Made by a program: the position numbers and the translations under genes
Notes under the pieces: generated by a model
The model's database searches: none
Told to the model about the DNA's origin: nothing
Seen by the model: the letters and a program-made list of their open reading frames with translations, nothing else
In this document: positions 18,546 through 27,578 of the stretch, in pieces
Layout: every line of letters begins with the position of its first letter
Numbering within the stretch: the first letter of the stretch is position 1
NCBI RefSeq assembly: GCF_020564625.1
Contig: NZ_JAJBZT010000002.1
Coordinates: 451,141 to 515,140, forward strand
DNA from: Leeia speluncae
Lineage (GTDB): Bacteria > Pseudomonadota > Gammaproteobacteria > Burkholderiales > Leeiaceae
Direction of reading: 5' to 3'
Length of the DNA: 64,000 nt

Positions 18546-18556
18546 TCACGTGAAAC
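18543..18556. promoter_or_regulatory. parS site
   Basis: A perfect GTTTCACGTGAAAC palindrome (16 bp symmetric with flanking C/G). It is the ParB binding site consensus and lies in a convergent intergenic gap. Confidence 0.9.
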
Positions 18557-18579
18557 GATCCTCTCTTTACTCTTACAGG

Positions 18580-20268
18580 CTATTCAAACGTCAAACTACC
18601 AGCAGCAGGAATCGTCCAAGAAGCTTTCAGCCGTTGGCGAATTTCAGTTAGAGTGGTTTCTACTAATAACTGACCATCGCGATACACCGGCACTAATGCG
18701 CCCCCTTTGGCTTCTTCCATCGTTTGCTGTTCATACAGCACAAACTTGCCATTTTCTTCTTCTACACGAATCATGCCGCGCGCCGATTTTTTGGTGCCGT
18801 CGTCTGTAGCAGGGTCTTTATAAATATCGACACATTCATCCGCCACTTCCGCATAAATCGCTTTCAAGGCAAAACCAAAGGTATCGCGAGAGTGCATACC
18901 ATAAACAAAACTGCCCACCCCAAATACCACGTTACCAGAGGCAAAGCCTTTTTCGGCCAAGCGTGTCATGATTTCGCTCGCGCGTTTTAGCGTGATGGAA
19001 TCACCGTAAATTAACCCGACATGCGAATCTAATTGGCGAAACCCCTTCTCTGTTGTAGTGCCGCCAAATATCTCCCACAAACAATCAATCGCCCCTTTGC
19101 GCTCCGCTTCTGTTAGCTTTAGCCCCGTTTCCGCGACGGTATAAAGGTCGTTCTCGTCTAATACGGGTTTGCCTGCATTGCACACCAGTTCAGCATCCCT
19201 ATACCCAGCCACTATGCGAACAGGGTCCCCGGAATCTGGCCGGAACACCACTTTGGCGTTTCCTAGCGCATCTGGCGTTCTCGCCAAAATTTCTGGTTTA
19301 AGCGCTTTGGCGATCACCGTAATCACATTCCAGAAATCAAATGTATCACTCACAATCGAGACCATCCCGCTTGGGTAGTCTTTGGTCACGAACTCTCTAA
19401 CCACTTCATATTCTGCTTGCCGACGAATCGCAAACTCATCAGCCCCTGCTGGTGCTGCTTTTTTCAAACGTTGCAAGGTCAGCAAAATGCGCAACGCCAT
19501 AACACTGTGTTCAGAGGCAGGAATCGATCCACCAATTAGCGTATCTTCGGCATTCACCCCATAATAATCTTCTAAGTAATCCAAGGCAGGGATGGTATCG
19601 GTGCCGGTGAACGATAATAAGTGAGCAGAACCACAGCGCATCGCATCATGCACGCCACTCATTCCCCGCATCGAAAAATCGTGTCCTTGCCAATCGACAA
19701 AAGCAGCCGGCGTACCGGTCATGGCGGCAAAGTAATCTAATAATTTTCTGAACTCAAACGCCATGGTCGCAACGGTACATGGCTTCCATGTCTCGCAACT
19801 AAATAGTGTTTCAAAGTAGGTTGCTACCCATGGAAAATCGGGGTGGGTATTCATAAAGATGATCGGTGGCACTTTAATATCTACCCGAGCGCCTTCTGGC
19901 AAACTACGAATCTCTAATGGCAAATAGCCTAAATCGTGCAAGGCCGCCAAGCGACCACCATCTACCGCACCAGCCCCCAATGCCGTATCCATCCGACGTT
20001 GATACTTACGTACTGCACTTGCTTTTGGCTGGGCAAAAAATTCGCGATTAAACAAGTCTAATAAATATTCTTTAATGAACCCCTGCAACCCAAACCACAC
20101 CACTTTATTATCAAATAACGATTTCAATACCGGCGCGTATTTCGCTGAACGTGGTGTAAAGTTAGCCACCAATCTTGTGGTCTCTTTTGGGTACATCGCT
20201 GGGTGGCCAGTCTTGTAAAAGTCGGCCAAATTAAACGGTTGCTGGCGGTTTTTTTCTTGCGTACTCAT
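18580..20268 (-). CDS. nadV: nicotinamide phosphoribosyltransferase
   Basis: 562 residues from the preferred ATG 20268 (GCGAG upstream); the frame opens at ATG 20286. It makes nicotinamide mononucleotide from nicotinamide and PRPP in NAD salvage. NAMPT features include NLADFYKTGHPAMYP near the N-terminus, FTPRSAKY, SFTGTDTIPALDY, the GGSIPASEHSVMA segment with the catalytic-loop His, and FRPDSGDPVRI in the phosphate-binding barrel. It follows the prs-like gene, which supplies PRPP, and both lie behind NrtR boxes. Confidence 0.93.
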   Translation of the reverse strand: MSTQEKNRQQPFNLADFYKTGHPAMYPKETTRLVANFTPRSAKYAPVLKSLFDNKVVWFGLQGFIKEYLLDLFNREFFAQPKASAVRKYQRRMDTALGAGAVDGGRLAALHDLGYLPLEIRSLPEGARVDIKVPPIIFMNTHPDFPWVATYFETLFSCETWKPCTVATMAFEFRKLLDYFAAMTGTPAAFVDWQGHDFSMRGMSGVHDAMRCGSAHLLSFTGTDTIPALDYLEDYYGVNAEDTLIGGSIPASEHSVMALRILLTLQRLKKAAPAGADEFAIRRQAEYEVVREFVTKDYPSGMVSIVSDTFDFWNVITVIAKALKPEILARTPDALGNAKVVFRPDSGDPVRIVAGYRDAELVCNAGKPVLDENDLYTVAETGLKLTEAERKGAIDCLWEIFGGTTTEKGFRQLDSHVGLIYGDSITLKRASEIMTRLAEKGFASGNVVFGVGSFVYGMHSRDTFGFALKAIYAEVADECVDIYKDPATDDGTKKSARGMIRVEEENGKFVLYEQQTMEEAKGGALVPVYRDGQLLVETTLTEIRQRLKASWTIPAAGSLTFE

Positions 20269-20319
20269 GATCTGACTCGCTTTCATTGTTCTGTTCTTTT
20301 GATAAGATCGACTAGCCCA

Positions 20320-21132
20320 CTACACTAACTGACAACGTGGATCACTTATCCAACTATGTCTTGCAAATACACCATCAAAGTAATGGCACAACTCATCTAA
20401 CCCTTTACTGAAAATGCCATGCGTCACAAATAAATAGAGTGGCTGCTGATACCCCTTCACTTGCATGTCACGTCGAATTTCATGTGCTAATGCAGTAAAC
20501 GTTTTGCCACCATCGCAAATATCGTCTACCAGCAACAAAGGCAGGTTTGGTAACTCACCTTGCATGCGGCTGCCGGTAATTTGTCCGGTTTGGGTATCTC
20601 TTACCTTTTCTGCTTGCAACATCGGTACGCCTAGCCCTTTTGCTAGTTTGAAAACGCGTTTGCTAGCGCCAGCATCCGGCGCAACCAATGCCACGGCACC
20701 TAAGCGCTGCTGTAAACGCGTTAGACTAGGAAGCGGATCTTTAACCACCACGTTATCTAATAGCGCCGTCACCACATCACTGTGTGGGTCTTCTACTTCC
20801 ACCACAGAAAAATCCAGTTGATTCACCAGTTGGCAGAACACCTTTGCACCCAACGCCTCGCCTGGATTCGCCACTCTATCCTGTCTGGCATAAGGCACGT
20901 ATGGCATCACCAATCGTTTAGGCAACAATGGATACAAGCGATTAATTGCATCTTTTACCATCAGCAGTTGCATCACTTGCTGTGAATCCGTTAACAACGC
21001 AGTCGTTACTATTTCTTTTGCAAAACGTACCGTCTCTACACTGACGTGCACCTCGCCGCCCGGAAAAACCATCGATTGCATCGGCACATTCACAACGCTT
21101 TCATCATTTAACACTGCAGAAACCTGGATCAT
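20320..21132 (-). CDS. short ribose-phosphate pyrophosphokinase-like protein of NAD salvage
   Basis: 270 residues, about 45 shorter than housekeeping Prs. It retains PYVPYARQDRVANPGEALGAK (ATP flexible loop region), VVEVEDPHSD (divalent metal site, usually DLHA) and the PRPP loop LLLVDDICDGGKTF. Expected to make PRPP from ribose 5-phosphate and ATP for the next gene, nadV; such truncated Prs homologues are usual partners of nadV. Controlled by NrtR through the upstream operators. Confidence 0.85.
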   Translation of the reverse strand: MIQVSAVLNDESVVNVPMQSMVFPGGEVHVSVETVRFAKEIVTTALLTDSQQVMQLLMVKDAINRLYPLLPKRLVMPYVPYARQDRVANPGEALGAKVFCQLVNQLDFSVVEVEDPHSDVVTALLDNVVVKDPLPSLTRLQQRLGAVALVAPDAGASKRVFKLAKGLGVPMLQAEKVRDTQTGQITGSRMQGELPNLPLLLVDDICDGGKTFTALAHEIRRDMQVKGYQQPLYLFVTHGIFSKGLDELCHYFDGVFARHSWISDPRCQLV

Positions 21133-21143
21133 ATTCGCCTCAC

Positions 21144-21164
21144 TTAGTCGTAAATATCAACTAA
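21144..21164. promoter_or_regulatory. nrtR: NrtR operator 1
   Basis: TTAGT-N11-ACTAA inverted repeat just upstream of the prs-like gene. Same 21-bp geometry as the second box, with centres 42 bp apart (four helical turns). Confidence 0.7.
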
Positions 21165-21183
21165 CTAAATTCAGTATAACGCC

Positions 21184-21208
21184 ACTTAGTTGGATATTAC
21201 AACTAAGT
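21184..21208. promoter_or_regulatory. nrtR: NrtR operator 2
   Basis: A perfect 9-bp-arm inverted repeat ACTTAGTTG / CAACTAAGT with a 7-bp centre, containing TTAGT-N11-ACTAA. It lies in the divergent region before nrtR. Confidence 0.75.
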
Positions 21209-21246
21209 AATGCTAAAATTTACTTATTCTTCTTCAAAGGCCCATC

Positions 21247-21960
21247 ATGGAAGCCCAAACAAACCAGAATTACCAATCGCCGATTGTGACAATTGATGTC
21301 GTATTACTCACGCTATCGGACAACGGTTTGCAAGTGGCCTTGCATCAGCGCAAGCAATCACCCTATGAACATCAGCTCGCATTACCGGGCGGATATATCC
21401 ATACCAATGAAGATGAATCCGCAGAAAAAGCTGCTTTTCGGGTGCTTAATCAAAAAACGGGTCTAATACCCCGCTACTTAGAACAACTTAAAACCTATGC
21501 CAACACTTCCCGGGATCCACGGGGCTGGTCTGTGTCTATTTCTCATGTGGCATTAATCCCCATGTCGGCGCTCAAACAAGCAGAGAAAGAGGTGTTCCAA
21601 TTCTTTGACGTAGACAACCTACCAACGATGGCATTTGATCATCAGCTTCAAATCCAAGATGCGGTAGAACGGGTAAGAAATAAATCGAGCTACTCCACCC
21701 TGCCCTGTTGGCTACTGCCAGAACTGTTTACCTTGACCCAGCTCCAACAAACTTATGAAAAAATCTTTGGAGAAAGCGTTTCTCGTGGGACATTTCGTTC
21801 CCGCTTAGGCATCAAAGTCGGCGACGCCATTCCAGGCGAAAGTGCCGATGAAGCAGAAATTTTGATCGCGACCGATCAATTCAAAGGCGGTAACCAACGT
21901 CCCGCTCGCTTATTCAAAGTCAATCATCTCAAACTGTTTAAACGCGCTTGCTGGTCTTAG
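21247..21960 (+). CDS. nrtR: Nudix-related transcriptional regulator of NAD metabolism
   Basis: 237 residues. The N-terminal Nudix-like domain (15-140) has LPGGYIHTNEDESAEKAAFRVLNQKTG, a degenerate Nudix box lacking the canonical REXXEE acids, as usual in the non-hydrolytic NrtR regulators that bind ADP-ribose or related ligands. The C-terminal winged helix (about 150-237) includes FTLTQLQQTYEKIFGESVSRGTFRSRL. Divergent from the prs-nadV operon with two operators between, so it is expected to repress both directions. Confidence 0.9.
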   Translation: MEAQTNQNYQSPIVTIDVVLLTLSDNGLQVALHQRKQSPYEHQLALPGGYIHTNEDESAEKAAFRVLNQKTGLIPRYLEQLKTYANTSRDPRGWSVSISHVALIPMSALKQAEKEVFQFFDVDNLPTMAFDHQLQIQDAVERVRNKSSYSTLPCWLLPELFTLTQLQQTYEKIFGESVSRGTFRSRLGIKVGDAIPGESADEAEILIATDQFKGGNQRPARLFKVNHLKLFKRACWS

Positions 21961-22047
21961 TTGGCAATGTTTCCTATGACAAATGGAAATAGGCATAAAA
22001 AATGGCGAGTAGTTCACTCGCCATGAAAAGAAAAAAGATAGGGGCAA

Positions 22048-22668
22048 TCAACTAACGATTTTGGCTAATAGTCTTAATCCCGCCCACAAAAATAAACCCG
22101 CACAAACCAAATCCACCCCAGTTTTCACTTTGAGATACCGCACTTGCAATTGTGGATGCGACAATACGGTCGCTTGGCACTGATAAATCGGTAAAGAAAT
22201 TAGCGCGACCGTCAGTACGCACCACCACCGTACATTGGCAGACATATCTGTCGCAAACACCCCAGCAAACACACTCGTAAAAAATACCAAGGCTTGCGGA
22301 TTGGTTAAACACGTCACCACGCCCGTTAAATACGCCACCCTAGGCCGTACTCCTTGGACAACCTCATTTGTCGATTGCAGCCGGTTTTGACGCCTCAATT
22401 GCCAGAGGATCTTCCCCCCCGTCCAACAAAGATACAAACCACCCAGCAAACTAATCACCCCTATCGTTTGTGGTGTCACAATCAAACCAAGCCCATTCGC
22501 CGCTAAAGTTGCCCAAATAATCGACCCTGTAGAAATACCCAGTGCAGTAAGCATGGCCTGCAAACGGTATCCCGTTAAGGCCATCCGTGACACCGCCAAA
22601 AAGTTTGGCCCCGGGCTAATTGCTAACGGTAAGTAGATCAACCCCACATGCAAAATGATCCCACCCAT
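22048..22668 (-). CDS. LysE/RhtB-family amino-acid exporter
   Basis: About 206 residues and six membrane helices. The family N-terminus is seen: PLAISPGPNFLAVSRMALTGYRLQAMLTALGISTGSIIWA. The start is set at ATG 22668, with AAGG seven bases upstream; the frame opens 60 bases earlier. Exports an amino acid or derivative, substrate unknown. Divergent from the LysR gene, its probable regulator. Confidence 0.88.
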   Translation of the reverse strand: MGGIILHVGLIYLPLAISPGPNFLAVSRMALTGYRLQAMLTALGISTGSIIWATLAANGLGLIVTPQTIGVISLLGGLYLCWTGGKILWQLRRQNRLQSTNEVVQGVRPRVAYLTGVVTCLTNPQALVFFTSVFAGVFATDMSANVRWWCVLTVALISLPIYQCQATVLSHPQLQVRYLKVKTGVDLVCAGLFLWAGLRLLAKIVS

Positions 22669-22776
22669 TTTTTTACCTTCTGTCTTTGGCTTTATCCTGA
22701 TAAACAGTTTGGCAAAAGCATCGATCATGGATTACCGAAATTAGTAATACTTTGCTAGTATCTATTATCTATTTCG

Positions 22777-23715
22777 ATGGATAAAAAAATGGCGTCAACA
22801 ATCAAGCTGCAGCAATTAGACATGCTCGTTACCGTCATCGATTGCGGCGGGTTTAGTGCAGCCTCGACCGAACTCGGTTGTACACAATCCCGCATTAGCC
22901 ATGCCATCCAAGAACTAGAAACCCATCTAGGGGTTCGCTTACTAAATCGCCATCGCAATGGCTGCACGCCAACACCGGCAGGCTTACAGGTTTCACAGCA
23001 AGCAAGGCAAATTCAACGTTTAGTACAAGGGATCGAATCCGGTATGGCCAACCAAGTAGGCCAAACTGGTTTAGTAAAAATTGCCTGTTTTCGAAGTGTC
23101 AGCACGCACTTACTTCCCAGCGTATTAGAAGCTCTCGCAATAGATCACCCCGGTTTGCAAATAGAAGTAGACGATAGCTGCAAAGATTCCATTGCGGTGA
23201 ACGAACGCATAGAAAGTGGCGAGGCAGATCTGGGTATTAGCAGCTATCACATCCCCACCGAGTGGCACAGCATCCCTTATCTGCAAGATCACTTTCGGCT
23301 GGTGCTGCCTAGTAGTTGGCACTATCAATTGCCAAAAGATTGGCCATTGCTAAAGCAACAGCCTTATATCGAATCCGCAAATGCCGCCGCCCCGATCATC
23401 CGTGATGCCTGCCAAGCGGCAGGATTTCCCCTCACCGTTTCACGGCAAATGAATAGCGACAGCGGACTGCTCGCCCTCATCCGCCAAGGTTTAGGCTTTA
23501 GCATTATGTCTAACCTAGCCACCTTCCCTACCCCTGTCGGCGTCCGGCAAGCCCCACTACCATTCCGCATATCCCGCCCGCTCTTTATCACCTGCACCAG
23601 CCCTAACTACCGATCAGACCTTGTTCAAACCACCATTCGGTATCTAAAAGACAAATCCATCCTCTACCAAACCGATGCTTGGCGGGCAGGCGTGATCGGG
23701 ATAGAAGGAAAATGA
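22777..23715 (+). CDS. LysR-family transcriptional regulator
   Basis: 312 residues. N-terminal winged helix (LDMLVTVIDCGGFSAASTELGCTQSRISHAIQELETHLGVRLLNRHRNG) and a periplasmic-binding-like effector domain from about residue 95. Divergent from the LysE exporter with about 110 bp between, the classic arrangement for an amino-acid-responsive pair. Effector unknown. Confidence 0.9.
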   Translation: MDKKMASTIKLQQLDMLVTVIDCGGFSAASTELGCTQSRISHAIQELETHLGVRLLNRHRNGCTPTPAGLQVSQQARQIQRLVQGIESGMANQVGQTGLVKIACFRSVSTHLLPSVLEALAIDHPGLQIEVDDSCKDSIAVNERIESGEADLGISSYHIPTEWHSIPYLQDHFRLVLPSSWHYQLPKDWPLLKQQPYIESANAAAPIIRDACQAAGFPLTVSRQMNSDSGLLALIRQGLGFSIMSNLATFPTPVGVRQAPLPFRISRPLFITCTSPNYRSDLVQTTIRYLKDKSILYQTDAWRAGVIGIEGK

Positions 23716-23733
23716 AGTGTAGCGAAAGACAAT

Positions 23734-24873
23734 TCAGTCAGTTCTCTTCTCGCCAGCCCCTAGGCAAAGCACATAGCGACTACTGCGCCCACCCTCTTCG
23801 GTTTTAGCCAGCACGCCAAGCTCGATCAACTCATTTATATCCCGCACCGCAGAATCTTTCGAACAGTGACCAATCGCTGCCCATTTCCGGCTGGTCATAT
23901 TGCCCTCAAATCCATCTAGCCAGCGGTTCAGCACCTTTTTCTGCCGCTCGGTCATTGGCACACTTGCCCATTGCTGCCAAAAGCGTGACTTGAATAACAC
24001 GGAGTCAAGTACTTGCAACGCTTGGGTCATCGCCCGTGCGAGAATCCCCAGAAACCACGTCAGCCATGGCGTAATCTCCATCGATCCCTTTTGAGTACGC
24101 TCTAGCACTTCATAATAAGCATTTCGTTCTCGCTGAATTTGTGCCGATACACTATAAAAGCGTTGCGGGTTGGCGTCTCCGCTTGCCAACAACCAATCCC
24201 CAATCGCTCTGGCAATTCGCCCATTTCCATCATCAAACGGATGTAACGTCACAAACCACAAATGCCCGATACCTGCCCGAATAAATGGATGTAAACCGCT
24301 ATCGGATGCCATCCAATCCAATAGCTGCTGCATTGCATGGCTTAGTCGCGTGGCGGGTGGTGCCTCATAATGCACGCGCTGTCGCCCATACCCGCCAGAC
24401 ACCACCTGCATGGGCCCGGTACGATCATCCCGCCACGCCCCTACTGATATTTTGGATAAGCCAGAATAGCCTGTCGGGAATAATGCCGCATGCCAACCAA
24501 ACAAACGATCGCTTGTCAGCGGTTTATTCACATTCAGCGTGGCATCCAGCACCATTTCTACCACACCGTCGACCGCACGATCCGCTGGCAATAAAGCGCC
24601 TATGTCTACCCCTAAATGCCTCGCCACCGATGATCTCACCGACTGCGCATTCAGGGTTTCCCCTTCAATCTCGCTGGTCTTGATCACATCCTCGGTTATC
24701 GCTAATAAATTGGCTTCTTCACGCAGTGCAAAGCCAATGTCCGCCAACCGTCCGTATAGCATGCCTTGTGCACGAGCAGCATCTGCTAACGGCAATGCCA
24801 AATCAGCCATCTCAAACTGCCAATTGGGCCACGCGTCAGTTTGCCAAATATAGATAGGTAAATATTTTTCCAT
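23734..24873 (-). CDS. Fic-family protein (class II, predicted AMP transferase)
   Basis: 379 residues. N-terminal DUF4172-like helical domain; the Fic motif HPFDDGNGRIAR at 211-222 has all catalytic residues. The inhibitory helix motif SEIEGE at 67-72 is typical of class II self-inhibited Fic proteins. A C-terminal winged-helix segment (RKWAAIGHCSKDSAVRDINELIELGVL) suggests nucleic acid or partner binding. It should transfer AMP to a protein hydroxyl group; target unknown. Monocistronic. Confidence 0.9.
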   Translation of the reverse strand: MEKYLPIYIWQTDAWPNWQFEMADLALPLADAARAQGMLYGRLADIGFALREEANLLAITEDVIKTSEIEGETLNAQSVRSSVARHLGVDIGALLPADRAVDGVVEMVLDATLNVNKPLTSDRLFGWHAALFPTGYSGLSKISVGAWRDDRTGPMQVVSGGYGRQRVHYEAPPATRLSHAMQQLLDWMASDSGLHPFIRAGIGHLWFVTLHPFDDGNGRIARAIGDWLLASGDANPQRFYSVSAQIQRERNAYYEVLERTQKGSMEITPWLTWFLGILARAMTQALQVLDSVLFKSRFWQQWASVPMTERQKKVLNRWLDGFEGNMTSRKWAAIGHCSKDSAVRDINELIELGVLAKTEEGGRSSRYVLCLGAGEKRTD

Positions 24874-24964
24874 ATAGAGATACTAGGCATATGTCTGCCA
24901 CGACGCAAGCTAATCGATGCATAAAATGCAACGATTAGTCGATGTATTCGATGCACTCGCGGGC

Positions 24965-24978
24965 GTTCCACGTGAAAC
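24965..24978. promoter_or_regulatory. parS-like site, one mismatch
   Basis: GTTCCACGTGAAAC, one base off the consensus, between the Fic and MerR genes. Same variant as the site at 4480, in reverse orientation. Confidence 0.65.
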
Positions 24979-24990
24979 GCGGCGGCCCAC

Positions 24991-25416
24991 TTAATCGGTA
25001 GCTGCCCGTTTACGCCGCCTGACCGACTGCTTGCCCGCCAGATTCACAATGCGCCGAAAAGTCGGGCATTCCAGATGCGAGGGGGCAGGACAATCGGCAA
25101 CATGGCGTAGCGTATCGCGCAGCACCATCAACTGCTGGATTTGCCGATCCAGCTCATCCGCCCGCTGATGCAAAAACGGGCGAGATAGCGCCAACGCCTG
25201 ATCACTGCCAAACATCCCCGCGATTTCTTCCAGCGAAAACCCCGCGGTTTTCCCCAACCCGATCAGCTTTAACCGCAACAACACATCCTCGTGATATTGC
25301 CGCCGCAGCCCATGGCGGCCCACTGCCGCAATCAGCCCGACTTCCTCGTAATACCGCAGTGCCGATGCCGGTACCCCGCTCAGTTGGGATACCTCGCCAA
25401 TATCCAGAATTTTCAT
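24991..25416 (-). CDS. MerR-family transcriptional regulator
   Basis: 141 residues from ATG 25416 (MKILDIGEVSQLSGVPASALRYYEEVGLI), the correct MerR start; the frame is open further upstream but that part lies in the promoter. Winged-helix DNA-binding domain followed by a coiled-coil region and a Cys-containing tail (ADCPAPSHLECPTF). Divergent from the MFS exporter, with a MerR-type promoter between them. The Cys pair could take part in ligand sensing, but the ligand is unknown. Confidence 0.88.
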   Translation of the reverse strand: MKILDIGEVSQLSGVPASALRYYEEVGLIAAVGRHGLRRQYHEDVLLRLKLIGLGKTAGFSLEEIAGMFGSDQALALSRPFLHQRADELDRQIQQLMVLRDTLRHVADCPAPSHLECPTFRRIVNLAGKQSVRRRKRAATD

Positions 25417-25418
25417 GC

Positions 25419-25449
25419 TTGACTTCAAGTTGACTTGAACTTTTATCTT
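25419..25449 (+). promoter_or_regulatory. MerR-type promoter of the MFS gene
   Basis: TTGACT (-35) and TATCTT (-10) are separated by 19 bp, the over-long spacing of MerR-activated promoters. The palindrome TTCAAGT-TG-ACTTGAA (25424-25439) lies between them. Confidence 0.75.
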
Positions 25450-25482
25450 AATCCTGTCTGCCACTCCCAACAAGGAAAAATC

Positions 25483-26685
25483 ATGTCCACCCCATCCCCT
25501 CACGCCCGCATCGGCGGGATTCGATTGGCGCTTGGGCTGTCTATGCTGTTGGCCTCGCTCGGCACCAGCATTGTCAATATCGCCCAACCCACCTTGATCG
25601 CGGCATTCCATGCCCGATTTACCGAAGTCCAACTGGTCATCATTGCCTACCTTGCCAGCATGACGCTCGCCACCGTCCTCGTCGGTAAACTAGGGGATCG
25701 CTATGGCCTGCGACCACTGCAATTAAGTGGACTAGCACTGTTTGCGCTGGCCAGTGCCTTGTGCTGTATGGCCAGCCACATTTACTGGCTGATCGCCGCC
25801 CGCACCCTGCAAGGCATCGGCGCCACCATCCTGCTCACCCTATCCATGGCGCTCATGCGCCAACACGCCGCCCCGGATCAAGTTGGCAAAGCCATGGGGC
25901 TACTCGGCACACTCTCCGCCCTCGGCACCGCGCTGGGGCCCTCTATCGGCGGCTGGATGATTGTCTGGCAAGGCTGGCCCGGTATTTTTCTGGTCCAGAT
26001 CCCCTTGGCCGTCATCGCATTTGTATTGGGTATTTACTATCTGCCCACTAGCTCGGTGCAAACCACTACTTTCGCCACCGAGCGACCCAACCTGCGCCCG
26101 CTCCGCCACCCTCTACTCGCCAACCTAATCGTCGCCATGGTAATGATGACCACCCTGATCGTCGGCCCTTTTTACCATGCCATTGCCCTTGGCTACCCAC
26201 CCGCAAAGATTGGCATGATCATGGCCATTGGCCCGATCCTCTCGATTATCAGCGGCATCCCTGCCGGCCAACTGGTCGACCGCTTTGGCAGTACCCGTGT
26301 CGCCCGTTGGGGACATGGCTTGCTGATCCTCGGCAGCTTGCTAGTCGCCAGCCTGCCCGCCCTGCTCGGCATTAGCGGCTACCTGATCGCCATCGCCGTT
26401 CTTACCCCTGGCTACCAGCTATTTCAAGCCGCCAACAATACCCACGTGCTTACCGACATCCCCGCCAACCAGCGCGGGACTGTGTCTGGCTATCTGACGC
26501 TCTCGCGTAACGTGGGCCTGATCCTTGGCACCAGCCTGATGGGAAAACTGTTTAGTGTGGCAAGCGGCAGCAGTGTACTCACCACCGCCAGCGCAGCGGC
26601 AATTAGTCAGGGAATGGTTTTGACGTTTTTAGTGTGTTGCGGGATGTTGGTGGGGTTGGGGGTGATAAAACACACGAAGGGCTAG
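25483..26685 (+). CDS. MFS transporter, drug-efflux type
   Basis: 400 residues, about twelve membrane helices. Motif A GKLGDRYGLRPLQLSG follows helix 2, and LQGIGATILLTLSMALMR plus the motif-C-like ALGPSIGGWMIVW mark a proton-driven exporter. The start is ATG 25483 with AAGGA upstream; the frame opens at 25435 inside the leader. Controlled by the divergent MerR protein. Both genes look more GC-rich than their neighbours, which suggests transfer. Confidence 0.88.
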   Translation: MSTPSPHARIGGIRLALGLSMLLASLGTSIVNIAQPTLIAAFHARFTEVQLVIIAYLASMTLATVLVGKLGDRYGLRPLQLSGLALFALASALCCMASHIYWLIAARTLQGIGATILLTLSMALMRQHAAPDQVGKAMGLLGTLSALGTALGPSIGGWMIVWQGWPGIFLVQIPLAVIAFVLGIYYLPTSSVQTTTFATERPNLRPLRHPLLANLIVAMVMMTTLIVGPFYHAIALGYPPAKIGMIMAIGPILSIISGIPAGQLVDRFGSTRVARWGHGLLILGSLLVASLPALLGISGYLIAIAVLTPGYQLFQAANNTHVLTDIPANQRGTVSGYLTLSRNVGLILGTSLMGKLFSVASGSSVLTTASAAAISQGMVLTFLVCCGMLVGLGVIKHTKG

Positions 26686-26752
26686 TTAGCTTGTTCAAAT
26701 CACATAACGTAAAAGGTAAACTGATTCACTCATCTATGAGGCATCAATCAAT

Positions 26753-26971
26753 ATGGCTAGTAAAAACTGGACAAGAAACGAGTTGCTGATAGCGATTAAT
26801 CTTTATTGCCAACTGCCCTTCGTGCAATTCACCAAAGGTAATTCCACTATCAAAAAGATTGCACCACTCTTAGGTAGAACACCCTCTTCGCTAGCCATGT
26901 AGCTCTGCAACCTTGCCAGCCTAGATCCGGTGTTAACCAGTTCTGGGCGTAAAGGACTTGCTGGTGGATGA
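26753..26971 (+). pseudogene. HNH endonuclease-like gene fragment, interrupted
   Basis: Reads MASKNWTRNELLIAINLYCQ..., like the N-terminus of a family of HNH nucleases. After GRTPSSLAM an in-frame TAG (26900) stands where the family has lysine, and the similar sequence LCNLASLDPV continues in the same frame. It then stops at 26969. The HNH catalytic part is missing, so this is a dead N-terminal remnant. Confidence 0.6.
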
Positions 26972-27028
26972 AGTGGTGAATATGGGGCAGCATGCCATGC
27001 ACATGAGTTTTGTGAAGGAGGAGATGTG

Positions 27029-27463
27029 ATGATTTCATTAACAAAAATGGGGCGCATCATCACGATCATCATGACAGTATTGACTGTCATGATTGCCACT
27101 TTGGCTGGAATTATTTATCTCATTCCGAACAGGCACAGTCTGTACATCATGAATCGCTCAAGTGGCGATGTGGTAATCACACAGACTCTCCTCAACGGAA
27201 AACCCATGGGCGCAAATAACGTTCTCTTGAAGCCCAAGAAACAAAAGGAACAAGGAAGCGATATTGGAAAGAAGCTGGAACTTCGCTTTAAGGCTTCTGG
27301 CAATTCAGTACTGAATCTCGATGTCAAATTTAGGGGCGAAAAAGAAACCCGACTTAGTTGCAATCTAGAAGACCCGAACAGGGTTGGCTGCATTTTCTAC
27401 GCCAACATAAGAAATGAAGATGAGCTCGCATGTTTTTGCGACAGCTATGCGGATTCTTACTAA
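27029..27463 (+). CDS. membrane-anchored hypothetical protein
   Basis: 144 residues with one N-terminal helix (IITIIMTVLTVMIATLAGIIYLI) and a soluble extracytoplasmic domain carrying four Cys. A strong AAGGAGG lies 7 bp before ATG 29 of line 27001 (27029). It starts close behind the HNH remnant. No family recognised. Confidence 0.6.
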   Translation: MISLTKMGRIITIIMTVLTVMIATLAGIIYLIPNRHSLYIMNRSSGDVVITQTLLNGKPMGANNVLLKPKKQKEQGSDIGKKLELRFKASGNSVLNLDVKFRGEKETRLSCNLEDPNRVGCIFYANIRNEDELACFCDSYADSY

Positions 27464-27578
27464 AAAAATGAGACATTCAAGCTACAGATTTCTCAATTTT
27501 CTAGAATATTGAGTCTCAAGTCCGAATGAGTCTATTGTATTTACCGGATTCCCACCCACATATCCAAAAATATTTGGG

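Noticed and set aside
25417..25632. 72-codon upstream extension of the MerR gene
   Set aside because: It overlaps the MerR-type promoter and the start of the divergent MFS gene, and MerR similarity begins at 25416.
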